Source: Carboxylicivirga mesophila
GTDB lineage: Bacteria > Bacteroidota > Bacteroidia > Bacteroidales > Marinilabiliaceae
NCBI RefSeq assembly: GCF_018271975.1
Contig: NZ_JAGUCN010000029.1
Coordinates: 1-64,000, forward strand
DNA: 64,000 bases
Direction: 5' to 3'
In this document: positions 54,030-62,307 of the stretch, in pieces
Layout of the letters: the number at the start of each line of letters is the position of its first letter
Numbering within the stretch: position 1 is the first letter of the stretch
The notes under the pieces: generated by a model
Told to the model about the DNA's origin: nothing
Databases searched by the model: none
What the model saw: the letters and a program-made list of their open reading frames with translations, nothing else
Translations under genes and position numbers: made by a program

Positions 54030-55349
54030 TTAAAGCAAATCAGATGCCAATTCGGCCAGATAACTGCGCTCACCTTTCACCAGGTTAACATGAGCGAATA
54101 TCTCCTGCCCTTTCATCTTATCGGTCAGGTAAGCGAGGCCGTTGGATTGCATATCCAGGTAAGGCGAATCAATTTGCTGCACATCACCAGTGAATATCAT
54201 TTTAGTTCCTTCGCCGGCACGTGTAATAATCGTTTTTACCTCGTGCGGCGTCAAATTTTGCGCCTCATCCACGATAAAAAAGGCATCAGACAGGCTTCGT
54301 CCCCTGATATAAGCCAGAGGCGTGATAACCAGCTGCTCATTTTTAAGCATTTCATCCAGGTTGTTCACCTCTTTACTTGTGGCCTTGAATCGGCTTTTTA
54401 TCACACCAAGGTTATCAAAAAGCGGCTGCATATAAGGCCCTATTTTTTCGTTGATATCACCCGGCAAGAAACCAAGATCGCGGTTTGCCAATGGCACAAT
54501 AGGTCGTGCCAACAAAATTTGATGATACTGCTTATGCTGTTGTAAAGCGGCGGCCAACGCCAAAAGTGTCTTACCAGTTCCGGCCTTACCAGTTAATGAC
54601 ACCAGCTTAATGTCTGGATTTAGCAACGCATTTAATGAGAATGTCTGCTCTGCATTACGCGGCTCAATACCATAAGCACCATGCTTCTCTACCCTTCTTA
54701 TCAAACCCGATAAAGCATCGTGATGCGCCAAAACCGACTGATTACCATTTCTTAACACAAAATACTGATTGGCAGGTAAACCTTCCTTTATTGGAAATTC
54801 ATCGATGGGTATACCCTGATGCTGGTAGAGTGATTCAATCAGTGCCTTATCAAAATCTTCATGAATCTCAACGCCCTTGTCCAGGATATCGATATTCTTG
54901 ACCTTATCATTCTCATAATCCTCCGATTTAAGTCCTAGCGACTTTGCTTTAAGCCTCAAGTTAATATCCTTGGTGATAAGCACCGTTTGCCGGCGTGGGA
55001 AGGTTGACTTAACATGCAGTGAAATGGCCAGAATACGATGATCAGAGGTGTTTTCACTAAATGATTCCTTCATCACCTCGGGTATGGGCTTGCCAGTAGC
55101 TACAAATAGCTTCCCTTTTTTTGCCCCAAGCGGAATACCTTCTTTAAAAGCCTTTTCGCCCGCCATTTTATCCATCTCGCGAGCAAACTCACGCGCCTGA
55201 AAGTTAATGAGGTCATTACCTTTTTTGAATCGATCCAATTCCTCAAGAACAACAATCGGAATAATTACATCATTTTCCTCAAAGTTGTATATACATTTGT
55301 GGTCGTGTAACAACACATTTGTATCGAGAATAAAAAGTTTTTTTGCCAT
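54030..55349 (-). CDS. phoH: PhoH-family ATPase with N-terminal PIN domain (PhoH2)
   Basis: From the ATG at 55349 the product has 439 residues: MAKKLFILDTNVLLHDHKCI begins a PIN RNase domain (about 1-150) with acidic residues in LDTNVLLHD, EELDRFKKG and ITKDINLRLKAK. The PhoH domain (~235-439) has Walker A LTGKAGTGKTLLALAAAL, Walker B FIVDEAQNLTPHE and MIFTGDVQQIDSPYL. PIN-PhoH proteins unwind and cut RNA, using ATP. The longer frame to 55436 covers the divergent promoter region and is unlikely to be translated. Confidence 0.93.
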   Translation of the reverse strand: MAKKLFILDTNVLLHDHKCIYNFEENDVIIPIVVLEELDRFKKGNDLINFQAREFAREMDKMAGEKAFKEGIPLGAKKGKLFVATGKPIPEVMKESFSENTSDHRILAISLHVKSTFPRRQTVLITKDINLRLKAKSLGLKSEDYENDKVKNIDILDKGVEIHEDFDKALIESLYQHQGIPIDEFPIKEGLPANQYFVLRNGNQSVLAHHDALSGLIRRVEKHGAYGIEPRNAEQTFSLNALLNPDIKLVSLTGKAGTGKTLLALAAALQQHKQYHQILLARPIVPLANRDLGFLPGDINEKIGPYMQPLFDNLGVIKSRFKATSKEVNNLDEMLKNEQLVITPLAYIRGRSLSDAFFIVDEAQNLTPHEVKTIITRAGEGTKMIFTGDVQQIDSPYLDMQSNGLAYLTDKMKGQEIFAHVNLVKGERSYLAELASDLL

Positions 55350-55424
55350 AAAGTTCGGTTTTGTTTCTCTTAAAGATAGAGAAAAAAAGAGCGTTTGAAT
55401 GAGATTAAGCAATATTTTTGCATT

Positions 55425-56723
55425 ATGAATTACCACGAAACACTTGACTTTTTGTTTGCCCAGTTGCCAATGTATCAGCGCGTGGGTAAAGCGGCCTATA
55501 AAGCTGATTTAGCCACTACCCTGGCTTTGGACGACCATTTTAACCATCCGCACAACGCCTATAAAACAATACATATTGGAGGCACCAATGGCAAAGGTTC
55601 TGTATCACACTGCATTGCATCTGTGCTACAGGAAGCTGGTTACAAAGTCGGCCTTTACACCTCACCCCACCTCAAGGATTTTCGTGAGCGCATACGCATC
55701 AATGGCCAGATGATTAGCGAACAGGCTGTGATTGATTTTGTGGGCAATCACCAAAACATTATCAAAGAACTACAGCCCTCTTTTTTCGAGATGTCGGTAG
55801 CGATGGCCTTCGAGCATTTCAAGCAAGAGGCGGTTGATGTGGCCATCATTGAAGTGGGCATGGGCGGTCGCCTCGACTCAACCAACATCATCAGTCCCGA
55901 AGTTTCGGCCATTACCAACATCGGACTGGATCATACAGCATTCCTTGGAGATTCGTTGGATAAAATCGCCATTGAGAAAGGTGGCATCATCAAAAAAAAT
56001 GTTCCCGTCATTATTGGGCAGACACAAAAGGAAACCGCATCTGTTTTTACTTCGTTGGCTGACGAAAGAGGCACTAACATTGTATTTGCTGATCAACAAC
56101 TGAAAGTTTCTACGGCCACCCTATCGATTGACGAAAAGCAGGTGTTTCAGATTTACAGAGACGACCAGTTGGCGTATGCCGATTTAAAGCTGGACTTGCT
56201 GGGCACCTATCAGCAAAAGAATATATTAACAGCTTTAGCAATTATTGAGCAACTGCAAAAAGGCAGCTTTACCATAAGTAAAGAGCACATTTACCAGGGT
56301 TTTGAAAAGGTAGTCAGTAACACCGGCTTGCTGGGGCGCTGGCAACACCTGGGATACAACCCGAGAATTATTTGCGACACCGGGCACAACCTGGACGGCA
56401 TTTCAATGCTGGTAGAACAGATTAAGAACACCCCTCACGATAAGCTTCACATAGTTTTGGGCATGGTAAACGATAAGGATCATGCGGCTGTGCTTGGAAC
56501 CTTACCCAAACATGCCAGCTACTACTTTACAAAGGCTGCTATCCCGCGTAGTTTGGATGAAAAAGTACTGCAGGAAATGGCCGAAAGGTTTCAATTAAAT
56601 GGTCACACCTACCCGGATGTACATTCGGCACTCAACGAAGCTAAAAAAAATGCAAATCCCAACGATCTGATTTTCATTGGCGGAAGCACATTTATTGTAG
56701 CCGACATATTAGAAAAATGCTAA
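55425..56723 (+). CDS. folC: Folylpolyglutamate/dihydrofolate synthase
   Basis: The 432-residue enzyme is a Mur-ligase-family member that adds glutamate to folates. Signatures are HIGGTNGKGSVSHCIASVLQ, GLYTSPHLKDFRERIRINGQ, EVGMGGRLDSTN, ITNIGLDHTAFLG and CDTGHNLDGISML. The frame opens with a TTG at 55395, but the ATG at 55425 gives the family N-terminus MNYHETLDFLFAQLPMYQRVG. A TATTTTTG box ends only four bases before that ATG, so the message may have a very short leader. Confidence 0.93.
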   Translation: MNYHETLDFLFAQLPMYQRVGKAAYKADLATTLALDDHFNHPHNAYKTIHIGGTNGKGSVSHCIASVLQEAGYKVGLYTSPHLKDFRERIRINGQMISEQAVIDFVGNHQNIIKELQPSFFEMSVAMAFEHFKQEAVDVAIIEVGMGGRLDSTNIISPEVSAITNIGLDHTAFLGDSLDKIAIEKGGIIKKNVPVIIGQTQKETASVFTSLADERGTNIVFADQQLKVSTATLSIDEKQVFQIYRDDQLAYADLKLDLLGTYQQKNILTALAIIEQLQKGSFTISKEHIYQGFEKVVSNTGLLGRWQHLGYNPRIICDTGHNLDGISMLVEQIKNTPHDKLHIVLGMVNDKDHAAVLGTLPKHASYYFTKAAIPRSLDEKVLQEMAERFQLNGHTYPDVHSALNEAKKNANPNDLIFIGGSTFIVADILEKC

Positions 56724-56728
56724 ATAAA

Positions 56729-56760
56729 TTTGGAGGTAATAAAAAAGAGACATATTTTTG
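56729..56760 (+). promoter_or_regulatory. Promoter of the tRNA-Val cluster
   Basis: TTTG at 56729-56732, 20 bases, then TATTTTTG at 56753-56760 fits the Bacteroidota promoter form. The first tRNA begins 28 bases downstream. Confidence 0.7.
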
Positions 56761-56788
56761 CATCGCTTTTCTAAGGAGATAAGCACAG

Positions 56789-56866
56789 GGGCGATTAGCT
56801 CAGTTGGTTTAGAGCACTTGGTTTACACCCAAGGGGTCGGGGGTTCGACTCCCTCATCGCCCACCA
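56789..56866 (+). tRNA. tRNA-Val (anticodon TAC), copy 1, CCA encoded
   Basis: A complete cloverleaf is seen: acceptor GGGCGAT with ATCGCCC, D arm GCTC/GAGC, anticodon stem CTTGG/CCAAG around loop TTTACAC (anticodon TAC), T arm with GGTTCGACTCC, discriminator A and encoded CCA at 56864-56866. It is identical to copies 2 and 3 in the mature part. It probably reads GUN codons. Confidence 0.97.
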
Positions 56867-56924
56867 ACTAATGATTGAACGAAATCATAGCACGTAATTT
56901 ATTGAAATTACCTGAAAATATTCA

Positions 56925-57002
56925 GGGCGATTAGCTCAGTTGGTTTAGAGCACTTGGTTTACACCCAAGGGGTCGGGGGTTCGACTCCCTCATCGCCCAC
57001 CA
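56925..57002 (+). tRNA. tRNA-Val (anticodon TAC), copy 2, CCA encoded
   Basis: The body is identical to copy 1, with CCA encoded at 57000-57002. The spacer from copy 1 is 58 bases without a promoter match, so it is probably co-transcribed. Confidence 0.97.
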
Positions 57003-57025
57003 TTATTAAAACTACATATATTTCA

Positions 57026-57100
57026 GGGCGATTAGCTCAGTTGGTTTAGAGCACTTGGTTTACACCCAAGGGGTCGGGGGTTCGACTCCCTCATCGCCCA
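57026..57100 (+). tRNA. tRNA-Val (anticodon TAC), copy 3, CCA not encoded
   Basis: The 75-base body is identical to copies 1 and 2, but after the discriminator A the DNA reads CTTTC, so CCA must be added by the CCA-adding enzyme. The spacer from copy 2 is only 23 bases. Confidence 0.97.
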
Positions 57101-57105
57101 CTTTC

Positions 57106-57137
57106 AAAGGAGAAACAGATATTGTTTCTCCTTTTTT
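57106..57137 (+). terminator. Terminator of the tRNA cluster
   Basis: GGAGAAACA pairs with TGTTTCTCC around a 5-base loop and is followed by TTTTTTG. It begins five bases after the third tRNA. Confidence 0.92.
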
Positions 57138-57226
57138 GTTTTAATCAACGCTCCCACCCACAAAAATACCGCTAAACACCATCACATAGTTTCCTCCTCA
57201 CTCTTCCATTGTTCTGTACTTATCGT

Positions 57227-57234
57227 TACTTTTG
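57227..57234 (+). promoter_or_regulatory. Candidate -7 box of ettA
   Basis: TACTTTTG matches TAnnTTTG exactly, 24 bases before the ettA ATG. The nearest TTG upstream (57209-57211) is at 15 rather than 19 bases, so the match is partial. Confidence 0.4.
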
Positions 57235-57258
57235 CAACAAAATCAAAAAAACAAAAAC

Positions 57259-58944
57259 ATGTCTGACGATAAAAAAATCATATTCAGTATGGTTGGAGTG
57301 AGCAAAACCTTTCCTCCACAAAAAAAAGTACTGAATAACATCTACCTGTCGTTTTTCTACGGGGCCAAAATCGGCATCATCGGTTTGAACGGTTCTGGCA
57401 AATCAACACTGTTAAAGATTATTGCCGGTGTAGAAAAAAACTACCAGGGCGACGTGGTTTTCTCACCTGGTTATTCTGTTGGCTACCTCGAGCAGGAACC
57501 CCAACTGGATGAGAATAAAACCGTACGCCAGGTAGTGGAAGAAGGCGTACAGGAAGTAGTTGACACACTAAAAGCCTACGAAGCAGTTAACGAAAAATTT
57601 GCAGATCCTGAAGTACTGGAAGATCCGGATAAGATGCAGGCTTTGATGGATGAGCAGGCCAAGCTGCAGGAACTCATTGACCAACACGATGCCTGGAACC
57701 TTGACACCAAGCTGAATCGTGCCATGGACGCGCTACGCTGTCCGCCCGAAGACCAATCCATTAAAGTACTATCAGGTGGTGAGAAACGCCGTGTAGCCCT
57801 TTGTCGTCTGTTGCTGCAAGAACCGGATATTCTGCTGCTGGATGAGCCTACCAACCACCTGGATGCTGAGTCGGTGCAATGGCTGGAGCAACACCTGCAA
57901 CAGTATAAAGGAACCGTGATTGGCATTACCCACGACCGCTACTTCCTTGACAATGTGGCTGGCTGGATTCTGGAATTGGATCGTGGCGAGGGTATTCCAT
58001 GGGAAGGCAACTACTCATCGTGGCTCGACCAGAAAACCAAGCGCATGGCTAACGAAGAGAAACAAGCTTCGAAACGTCGTAAAACGCTGGAGCGCGAGCT
58101 GGAATGGGTGCGCATGGCACCCAAAGCCCGTCATGCTAAAAACAAGGCCCGTCTGAATGCCTACGACAGCCTTATGAAAGAGGATGTGAAGGAGAAGGAA
58201 GAAAAGCTGGAGATATTCATCCCCAATGGGCCGCGCCTGGGAGATAAAGTAATTGAAGCCCACGGTGTAGCCAAGGGGTTTGACGAAAAACTACTGTTTG
58301 AAAACCTGGAGTTTACCCTGCCAAAGAACGGTATTGTGGGTGTGATTGGCCCTAACGGCGCTGGTAAGACCACGCTATTCCGCCTGATTATGGGCCTGGA
58401 AAAAGCCGATGCGGGTACGTTTGAAGTGGGCGAAACGGTTAAAGTGTCCTATGTAGACCAGTCACACGATGATATCATCCCGGGTAAAACTGTTTATGAA
58501 GTTGTTTCGCAAGGTGATGAGTTATTGCGTATGGGCAACAAGGAAATAAATGCCCGCGCCTATCTGTCGCGCTTTAACTTTGCCGGCAACGACCAACAAA
58601 AGAAATGCGAAGTGCTGTCGGGTGGTGAGCGTAACCGCCTGCACCTGGCTATGGCGCTGAAAGAAGAAGGCAACGTGCTGCTGCTGGATGAGCCAACCAA
58701 CGACATTGACGTGAATACCTTACGTGCACTGGAAGAAGGTCTTGAGGATTTTGCCGGATGTGCCGTTGTCATCTCACACGACCGCTGGTTCCTCGACCGT
58801 GTAGCTACCCATATTCTGGCTTTTGAAGGCGAATCAAAGGTTTACTTCTTCGAAGGCTCTTACACCGAGTATGAAGAAAACAAAAAGCGTCGCCTTGGTG
58901 ATACAACACCACAGCGCATTCGCTATAAAAAACTGATTAAGTAG
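57259..58944 (+). CDS. ettA: Energy-dependent translational throttle protein EttA (ABC-F)
   Basis: From the ATG at 57259 the protein has 561 residues and two ABC domains on one chain without membrane segments. Domain 1: GLNGSGKST, LSGGEKRRVALCRLLL, LLLDEPTNHLDA. Domain 2: GPNGAGKTT, LSGGERNRLHLAMAL, LLLDEPTNDIDV. The EttA-type arm and the linker with EWVRMAPKARHAKNKARLNAYDSL (in part) are present. It binds the ribosomal E site and adjusts entry into elongation according to ATP level. All catalytic residues are present. Confidence 0.96.
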   Translation: MSDDKKIIFSMVGVSKTFPPQKKVLNNIYLSFFYGAKIGIIGLNGSGKSTLLKIIAGVEKNYQGDVVFSPGYSVGYLEQEPQLDENKTVRQVVEEGVQEVVDTLKAYEAVNEKFADPEVLEDPDKMQALMDEQAKLQELIDQHDAWNLDTKLNRAMDALRCPPEDQSIKVLSGGEKRRVALCRLLLQEPDILLLDEPTNHLDAESVQWLEQHLQQYKGTVIGITHDRYFLDNVAGWILELDRGEGIPWEGNYSSWLDQKTKRMANEEKQASKRRKTLERELEWVRMAPKARHAKNKARLNAYDSLMKEDVKEKEEKLEIFIPNGPRLGDKVIEAHGVAKGFDEKLLFENLEFTLPKNGIVGVIGPNGAGKTTLFRLIMGLEKADAGTFEVGETVKVSYVDQSHDDIIPGKTVYEVVSQGDELLRMGNKEINARAYLSRFNFAGNDQQKKCEVLSGGERNRLHLAMALKEEGNVLLLDEPTNDIDVNTLRALEEGLEDFAGCAVVISHDRWFLDRVATHILAFEGESKVYFFEGSYTEYEENKKRRLGDTTPQRIRYKKLIK

Positions 58945-58961
58945 ATTAAGCGTTGGAGCTC

Positions 58962-58982
58962 AGAATCGTCTTGATTCTTTTG
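58962..58982 (+). terminator. Weak ettA terminator
   Basis: AGAATC-gtctt-GATTCT forms a 6-bp stem followed by TTTTG, 17 bases after the ettA stop. The stem is short, so this is tentative. Confidence 0.45.
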
Positions 58983-59003
58983 TATTCAGTCTTATATCCT
59001 GAC

Positions 59004-60116
59004 TTACTGCATTGAGGGGGCCGGCATCAGAAAGGCCTCCTCTTTTTTTACTTCATTTACTTCAGCAAGGGGCCGGTGAATGTAATACATTGGCATCACC
59101 CCTTTACCTTTTACCTTGCGGGGCACACGCGTCACCAGCTTATAAGCCTCGGATAGCGGCTTACTCAAGCTTTCGGACACATTAATCTGCATGGGCTCAC
59201 ACATGGTCTGAAAGCGGGAAGCCATATTAACCGTCTCGCCAAAAATATCAAAATTAAGGTTACTGGGGCTCACTGAACTGCCAATGATATCGCCATCATA
59301 TAGCCCTATTTTAATCTCCCATTGCACTTCGCTGGTTTTGTTACGCTCAATAACATACTCCCGGATTTTAACAGCTGCCGATGCGGCCTCAATCTCTATT
59401 TTATCCGGTGTATAAAACATGCCACAAACAGCTATATAGGCATCGCCCACAGTTTTAATGCGGGTACAGAAGTGCTGATCAATAACTGTATCGAACCCAT
59501 TAAATAACTCGTGCAACTCCCTTAGCAACACAGCCGGCGACATCTTACCGGTTTTGGTGGTAAAATCAACCATATCAACAAATATGGCCACGCAGTCTTT
59601 ATATCGTTTTGGAGGTATTGAACCGTATTCTTTTATCTGCATCAATATGGGCAATGGTAAAATTGACCTTAAAATGCGTTCATTCTTATGGTTAGCCAGC
59701 GTTAACTGGTTAGTTTGATCTTTTAAGGATTTGTAGGTAGCGTAATTACGCAGTACAGCTTCTGAACGAGCCAGCAACTCCTCCTCATGCACCGGTTTTT
59801 GTATAAAATCCGATGCACCTGCGGCAAAGGCTTCTTCGATTTTATCGGTAAACGAAACACCAGACACCAGAATGACCGGCAAATCTTTTGTCAGCTCATT
59901 CTTCTTTAACACTTTCAACACTTCTAACCCACTCAGGCCTGGCATTTCCCAATCCAGCAATATTAAATCTGGCTGGTGGCGCACAGCCTGCCGGCAAGCC
60001 TCTTCTCCATCGTTAGCAGTAACAATGTTACGGAAAGGCTCATGCTTAGTCATAATCGTACTAAGCAATTCTATTTCCAAACGTGAGTCGTCAACTATCA
60101 GTATTGTATTACCCAT
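59004..60116 (-). CDS. Response regulator fused to class III adenylate cyclase
   Basis: The 370-residue protein has an N-terminal receiver (phospho-acceptor Asp55 in LILLDWEMPG, Lys107 in QKPV), a helical linker (115-165) and a class III cyclase domain (~172-345). Metal-binding Asp181 (FVDMVDFT) and Asp225 (KTVGDAY), the adenine-selecting Lys221 and Asp290 (FDIFGETVN), and transition-state Asn297 and Arg301 are all present, so ATP rather than GTP specificity is predicted. No membrane segment is seen. It should make cAMP in response to phosphorylation; no kinase gene is adjacent. Confidence 0.92.
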   Translation of the reverse strand: MGNTILIVDDSRLEIELLSTIMTKHEPFRNIVTANDGEEACRQAVRHQPDLILLDWEMPGLSGLEVLKVLKKNELTKDLPVILVSGVSFTDKIEEAFAAGASDFIQKPVHEEELLARSEAVLRNYATYKSLKDQTNQLTLANHKNERILRSILPLPILMQIKEYGSIPPKRYKDCVAIFVDMVDFTTKTGKMSPAVLLRELHELFNGFDTVIDQHFCTRIKTVGDAYIAVCGMFYTPDKIEIEAASAAVKIREYVIERNKTSEVQWEIKIGLYDGDIIGSSVSPSNLNFDIFGETVNMASRFQTMCEPMQINVSESLSKPLSEAYKLVTRVPRKVKGKGVMPMYYIHRPLAEVNEVKKEEAFLMPAPSMQ

Positions 60117-60250
60117 TTCTCTTCAACTATTCATACCTTGATTGCTTGTACGAGTTAGCCAGCAAAAGTTAACGGCCTAGTGACTAATGAAGTGAATTAG
60201 TTGATAAACTGTTGTATTTTTACAGGCAACGACTCATAAAAGCATCAATA

Positions 60251-60733
60251 ATGATTATTGACAAGAAGCTGCTAAACACCCTAAGCACCAAAGCTGTAAA
60301 TTCGGTACGTAAAAGGATGAATTACAATTTTCATCAAACACCTGGTGATCCGTTGCAACGGATGCTGAACATTCTTAATCCAGGCAGTTATGTTCAGCCA
60401 CACAAGCATGAATCGCCCGATAAACGCGAAGCTTTTATTATACTCAGCGGACGCCTTCTGGTCATCCTATTTGATAAAGACGGTCATATCGAAGAACATT
60501 GCACACTCGACCATAATGAAGGCATTTATGGTATAGAAATACCGCCTGGTACTTATCACACCATTGCTGCATTGGAAGCCAACACATGCGTATATGAAGT
60601 GAAAGATGGGCCTTACTCACCCGATGACGATAAACACTTTGCCCCCTGGGCGCCTGCCGAAGGCTTGGTACCTGAGTCGGCCAATTATCTGAACCACCTG
60701 TTAGATAAAACAAAAAAAGCTACTCTCTCATAG
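60251..60733 (+). CDS. wbuC: WbuC-family cupin protein
   Basis: From the ATG at 60251 the protein has 160 residues with a cupin barrel: PHKHESPDKREAFIILSGRL (first cupin motif, His and Glu ligands) and GIEIPPGTYHTIAALE (second motif His). The N-terminal MIIDKKLLNTLSTKA and the C-terminal PEGLVPE-like AEGLVPESANYLNHLL match the WbuC family, often found in O-antigen clusters. A metal-dependent role is assumed but no reaction is established. It stands alone between two divergently oriented signalling genes. Confidence 0.85.
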   Translation: MIIDKKLLNTLSTKAVNSVRKRMNYNFHQTPGDPLQRMLNILNPGSYVQPHKHESPDKREAFIILSGRLLVILFDKDGHIEEHCTLDHNEGIYGIEIPPGTYHTIAALEANTCVYEVKDGPYSPDDDKHFAPWAPAEGLVPESANYLNHLLDKTKKATLS

Positions 60734-60817
60734 GGATTGAGAGAGCTAGCTAGAATGTTTGAATCGGGAAACCATAAAGGATTAACTAATGCAAATGTAC
60801 CGTGAGTTCTCTGTCCA

Positions 60818-61558
60818 ATGAAAAAAAGTACTGGTAGGATTATGGTACATTTGACCTTTTTGCTATTATTGTCGAAAACCGCATACCTAAATATGCTTAT
60901 GATATTCCAAGGCGTGACAATCAATCAAATAACAGATCACGAGGCACTTGTGGTGGCCAGGCTTGATGGTCAGATACTAGGCGGCAATAAAGAAGCGCTT
61001 GAGCTATACAGGTATCCATCGCTACAGAGTTTTAAAAAACTAAACCTGAGAGACCTGATGCCCAAAGATTTTAACCAGTTTTACCCCGAACTGATGACCT
61101 CGGAGCACCTTAATATCAGCAGTTACAAAACACATGTTAATCGTCGCAGCGATGGAGAACTGTTTGCCTGCAAGCTACATACACATCACCAAACCATTAA
61201 AGGTCAAAAGTATTTAGTGGGTCATGTGGTGGAGATACGCGAAGAAGTGGACATTGAGAAGATTTGTTTGCAACAGAATATAATTGTATTGCAGCGCGAA
61301 CTGGAGGCTGAGCGCAGTAAAAACAGAGAAATAAGCCTTAGGGAAACGAGCCTGCTTCTGTCAAAAGCGCATCCCTGCTTAAGCAATAATGACATTAAGG
61401 TGTGCCATTACCTGTTGAAGAACTACAGTAGTAAAGCCATTGCCAAAGAGCTTAATATTACCACAGAGGGGGTATTTGCCGCCCGAAAACGCATTCGCAA
61501 GAAACTAGGCCTGCAGCCTGGTGAAGAACTTAATAAGGCTTTACTACAATCAATATAA
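60818..61558 (+). CDS. PAS-domain transcriptional regulator with LuxR-like HTH
   Basis: The frame gives 246 residues. Residues ~35-145 form a PAS-like domain (DHEALVVARLDGQILGGNKEALELY, KTHVNRRSDGELFACKLH in part), ~150-175 a coiled coil, and ~185-246 a LuxR-type HTH (LSNNDIKVCHYLLKNYSSKAIAKELNITTEGVFAARKRIRKKLGL in part). The first 25 residues are doubtful: a TACATTTG box (60846-60853) lies inside them, and an ATG at 60893 would start the protein just before the PAS domain. With the longer start there is a short hydrophobic segment. Ligand and targets are unknown. Confidence 0.82.
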   Translation: MKKSTGRIMVHLTFLLLLSKTAYLNMLMIFQGVTINQITDHEALVVARLDGQILGGNKEALELYRYPSLQSFKKLNLRDLMPKDFNQFYPELMTSEHLNISSYKTHVNRRSDGELFACKLHTHHQTIKGQKYLVGHVVEIREEVDIEKICLQQNIIVLQRELEAERSKNREISLRETSLLLSKAHPCLSNNDIKVCHYLLKNYSSKAIAKELNITTEGVFAARKRIRKKLGLQPGEELNKALLQSI

Positions 61559-61591
61559 GAGGACAGGCATACTCCGGTATAGATAGAAGAA

Positions 61592-61624
61592 AAGGTGCTG
61601 AACCCGTTACCTATTCAACACCTT
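61592..61624 (-). terminator. Terminator of the small winged-helix gene
   Basis: On the minus strand AAGGTGTTGAA and TTCAGCACCTT pair with one mismatch, followed by TTCTTCT. It lies 21 bases after the stop of the 59-residue gene. Confidence 0.6.
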
Positions 61625-61645
61625 ATTAACCTTTGGAACATACTG

Positions 61646-61825
61646 CTACTTGGCCGGCTCCCAAAAACAGCGCTTGGGCGACACAATTTTATTTTCGGCC
61701 TTCAATTGCTTCATCGCTTTCTCCACTTCTTTTCTATCCAAGCCCGATAAATCAACAATATCGCCTGTGCGAACAGGTTTGTCGGCTTTTTTCATGGCAT
61801 CTAATACAGTTCCATCGTTTGACAT
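61646..61825 (-). CDS. 59-residue winged-helix protein (MarR/DsrD-like)
   Basis: The ATG at 61825 opens a 59-residue frame ending at TAG 61646-61648. The product starts [20 protein letters not shown], then [20 protein letters not shown] and [19 protein letters not shown]: three helices followed by a short wing, the minimal winged-helix form. Bacteroidota genomes contain very similar short proteins usually labelled MarR family or DsrD-like; I recall this but cannot check it. There is no ligand domain. DNA binding is inferred. It lies convergent to the PAS regulator gene and is followed by a hairpin terminator. Confidence 0.75.
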   Translation of the reverse strand: MSNDGTVLDAMKKADKPVRTGDIVDLSGLDRKEVEKAMKQLKAENKIVSPKRCFWEPAK

Positions 61826-61856
61826 TTTTCTGGTTTTAATATGAATATTACTTCGA

Positions 61857-61901
61857 CCCTTTATGATATATAGTGGGTAATACTATTATTATCATAAAGG
61901 G
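61857..61901. repeat. Long imperfect hairpin in intergenic region
   Basis: CCCTTTATGATA at 61857-61868 and TATCATAAAGGG at 61890-61901 are perfect complements. Inner ATAGT (61870-61874) and ACTAT (61882-61886) extend the stem around a short loop. GGGGTTTTCAACCCC and an imperfect CTTCCTTTTT/AAAAAGGAAG pair follow immediately. Confidence 0.6.
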
Positions 61902-62009
61902 GTTTTCAACCCCAAACCCCGACTTCCTTTTTACCATGATGAAAAAAGGAAGCAAAAAAATCTTTGGCTATGCCTGCTTGCGCTCATAAAACCAACCGAT
62001 TCCTACTGA

Positions 62010-62040
62010 AACAATTAAGAATACTCAATTCTTAATTGTT
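62010..62040. repeat. 13-bp perfect hairpin with outer flanking repeat
   Basis: AACAATTAAGAAT at 62010-62022 and ATTCTTAATTGTT at 62028-62040 are perfect complements around a 5-base loop. Farther out CATAAAAC (from about 61985) and GTTTTATG (to about 62053) also pair. No gene is seen in the 482-base gap 61826-62307; the part after 62060 shows nothing else I can name. Confidence 0.6.
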
Positions 62041-62307
62041 CCGATGTTTTATGGCTTACCAGCCAAGGCCGGTACTGAAATATGATTTCACCCACTCTAA
62101 TTCATTTTGAACTTAATTTCGTGTTATAGTGACAAAAACAGCGGGCATTTTGTTTAAGAAACCGCAGATAAATTAGCCTGTACCTTTAATCAGTCAATCA
62201 ACCTCTTAACTTAACATTAAAGATACTATAACATCCCTTGGCATTTTTTGTCAATAAATGGAACAAAGATTGCTTGCTGAGGCCTCACACATTAATGATA
62301 GTATCAT

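Noticed and set aside
53339-54545. Plus-strand frames of 159 and 195 codons opposite mtaB and phoH
   Set aside because: Both are antisense to strongly recognised genes and have no domain pattern.
56789-57100. Tandem identical units as a CRISPR-like array
   Set aside because: The repeated units fold as complete tRNA-Val genes, and the spacers are unequal in length (58 and 23 bases).
61633-61844. Plus-strand frames of 68 and 64 codons near the PAS regulator
   Set aside because: They are antisense to the 59-residue winged-helix gene, whose product is far more protein-like.
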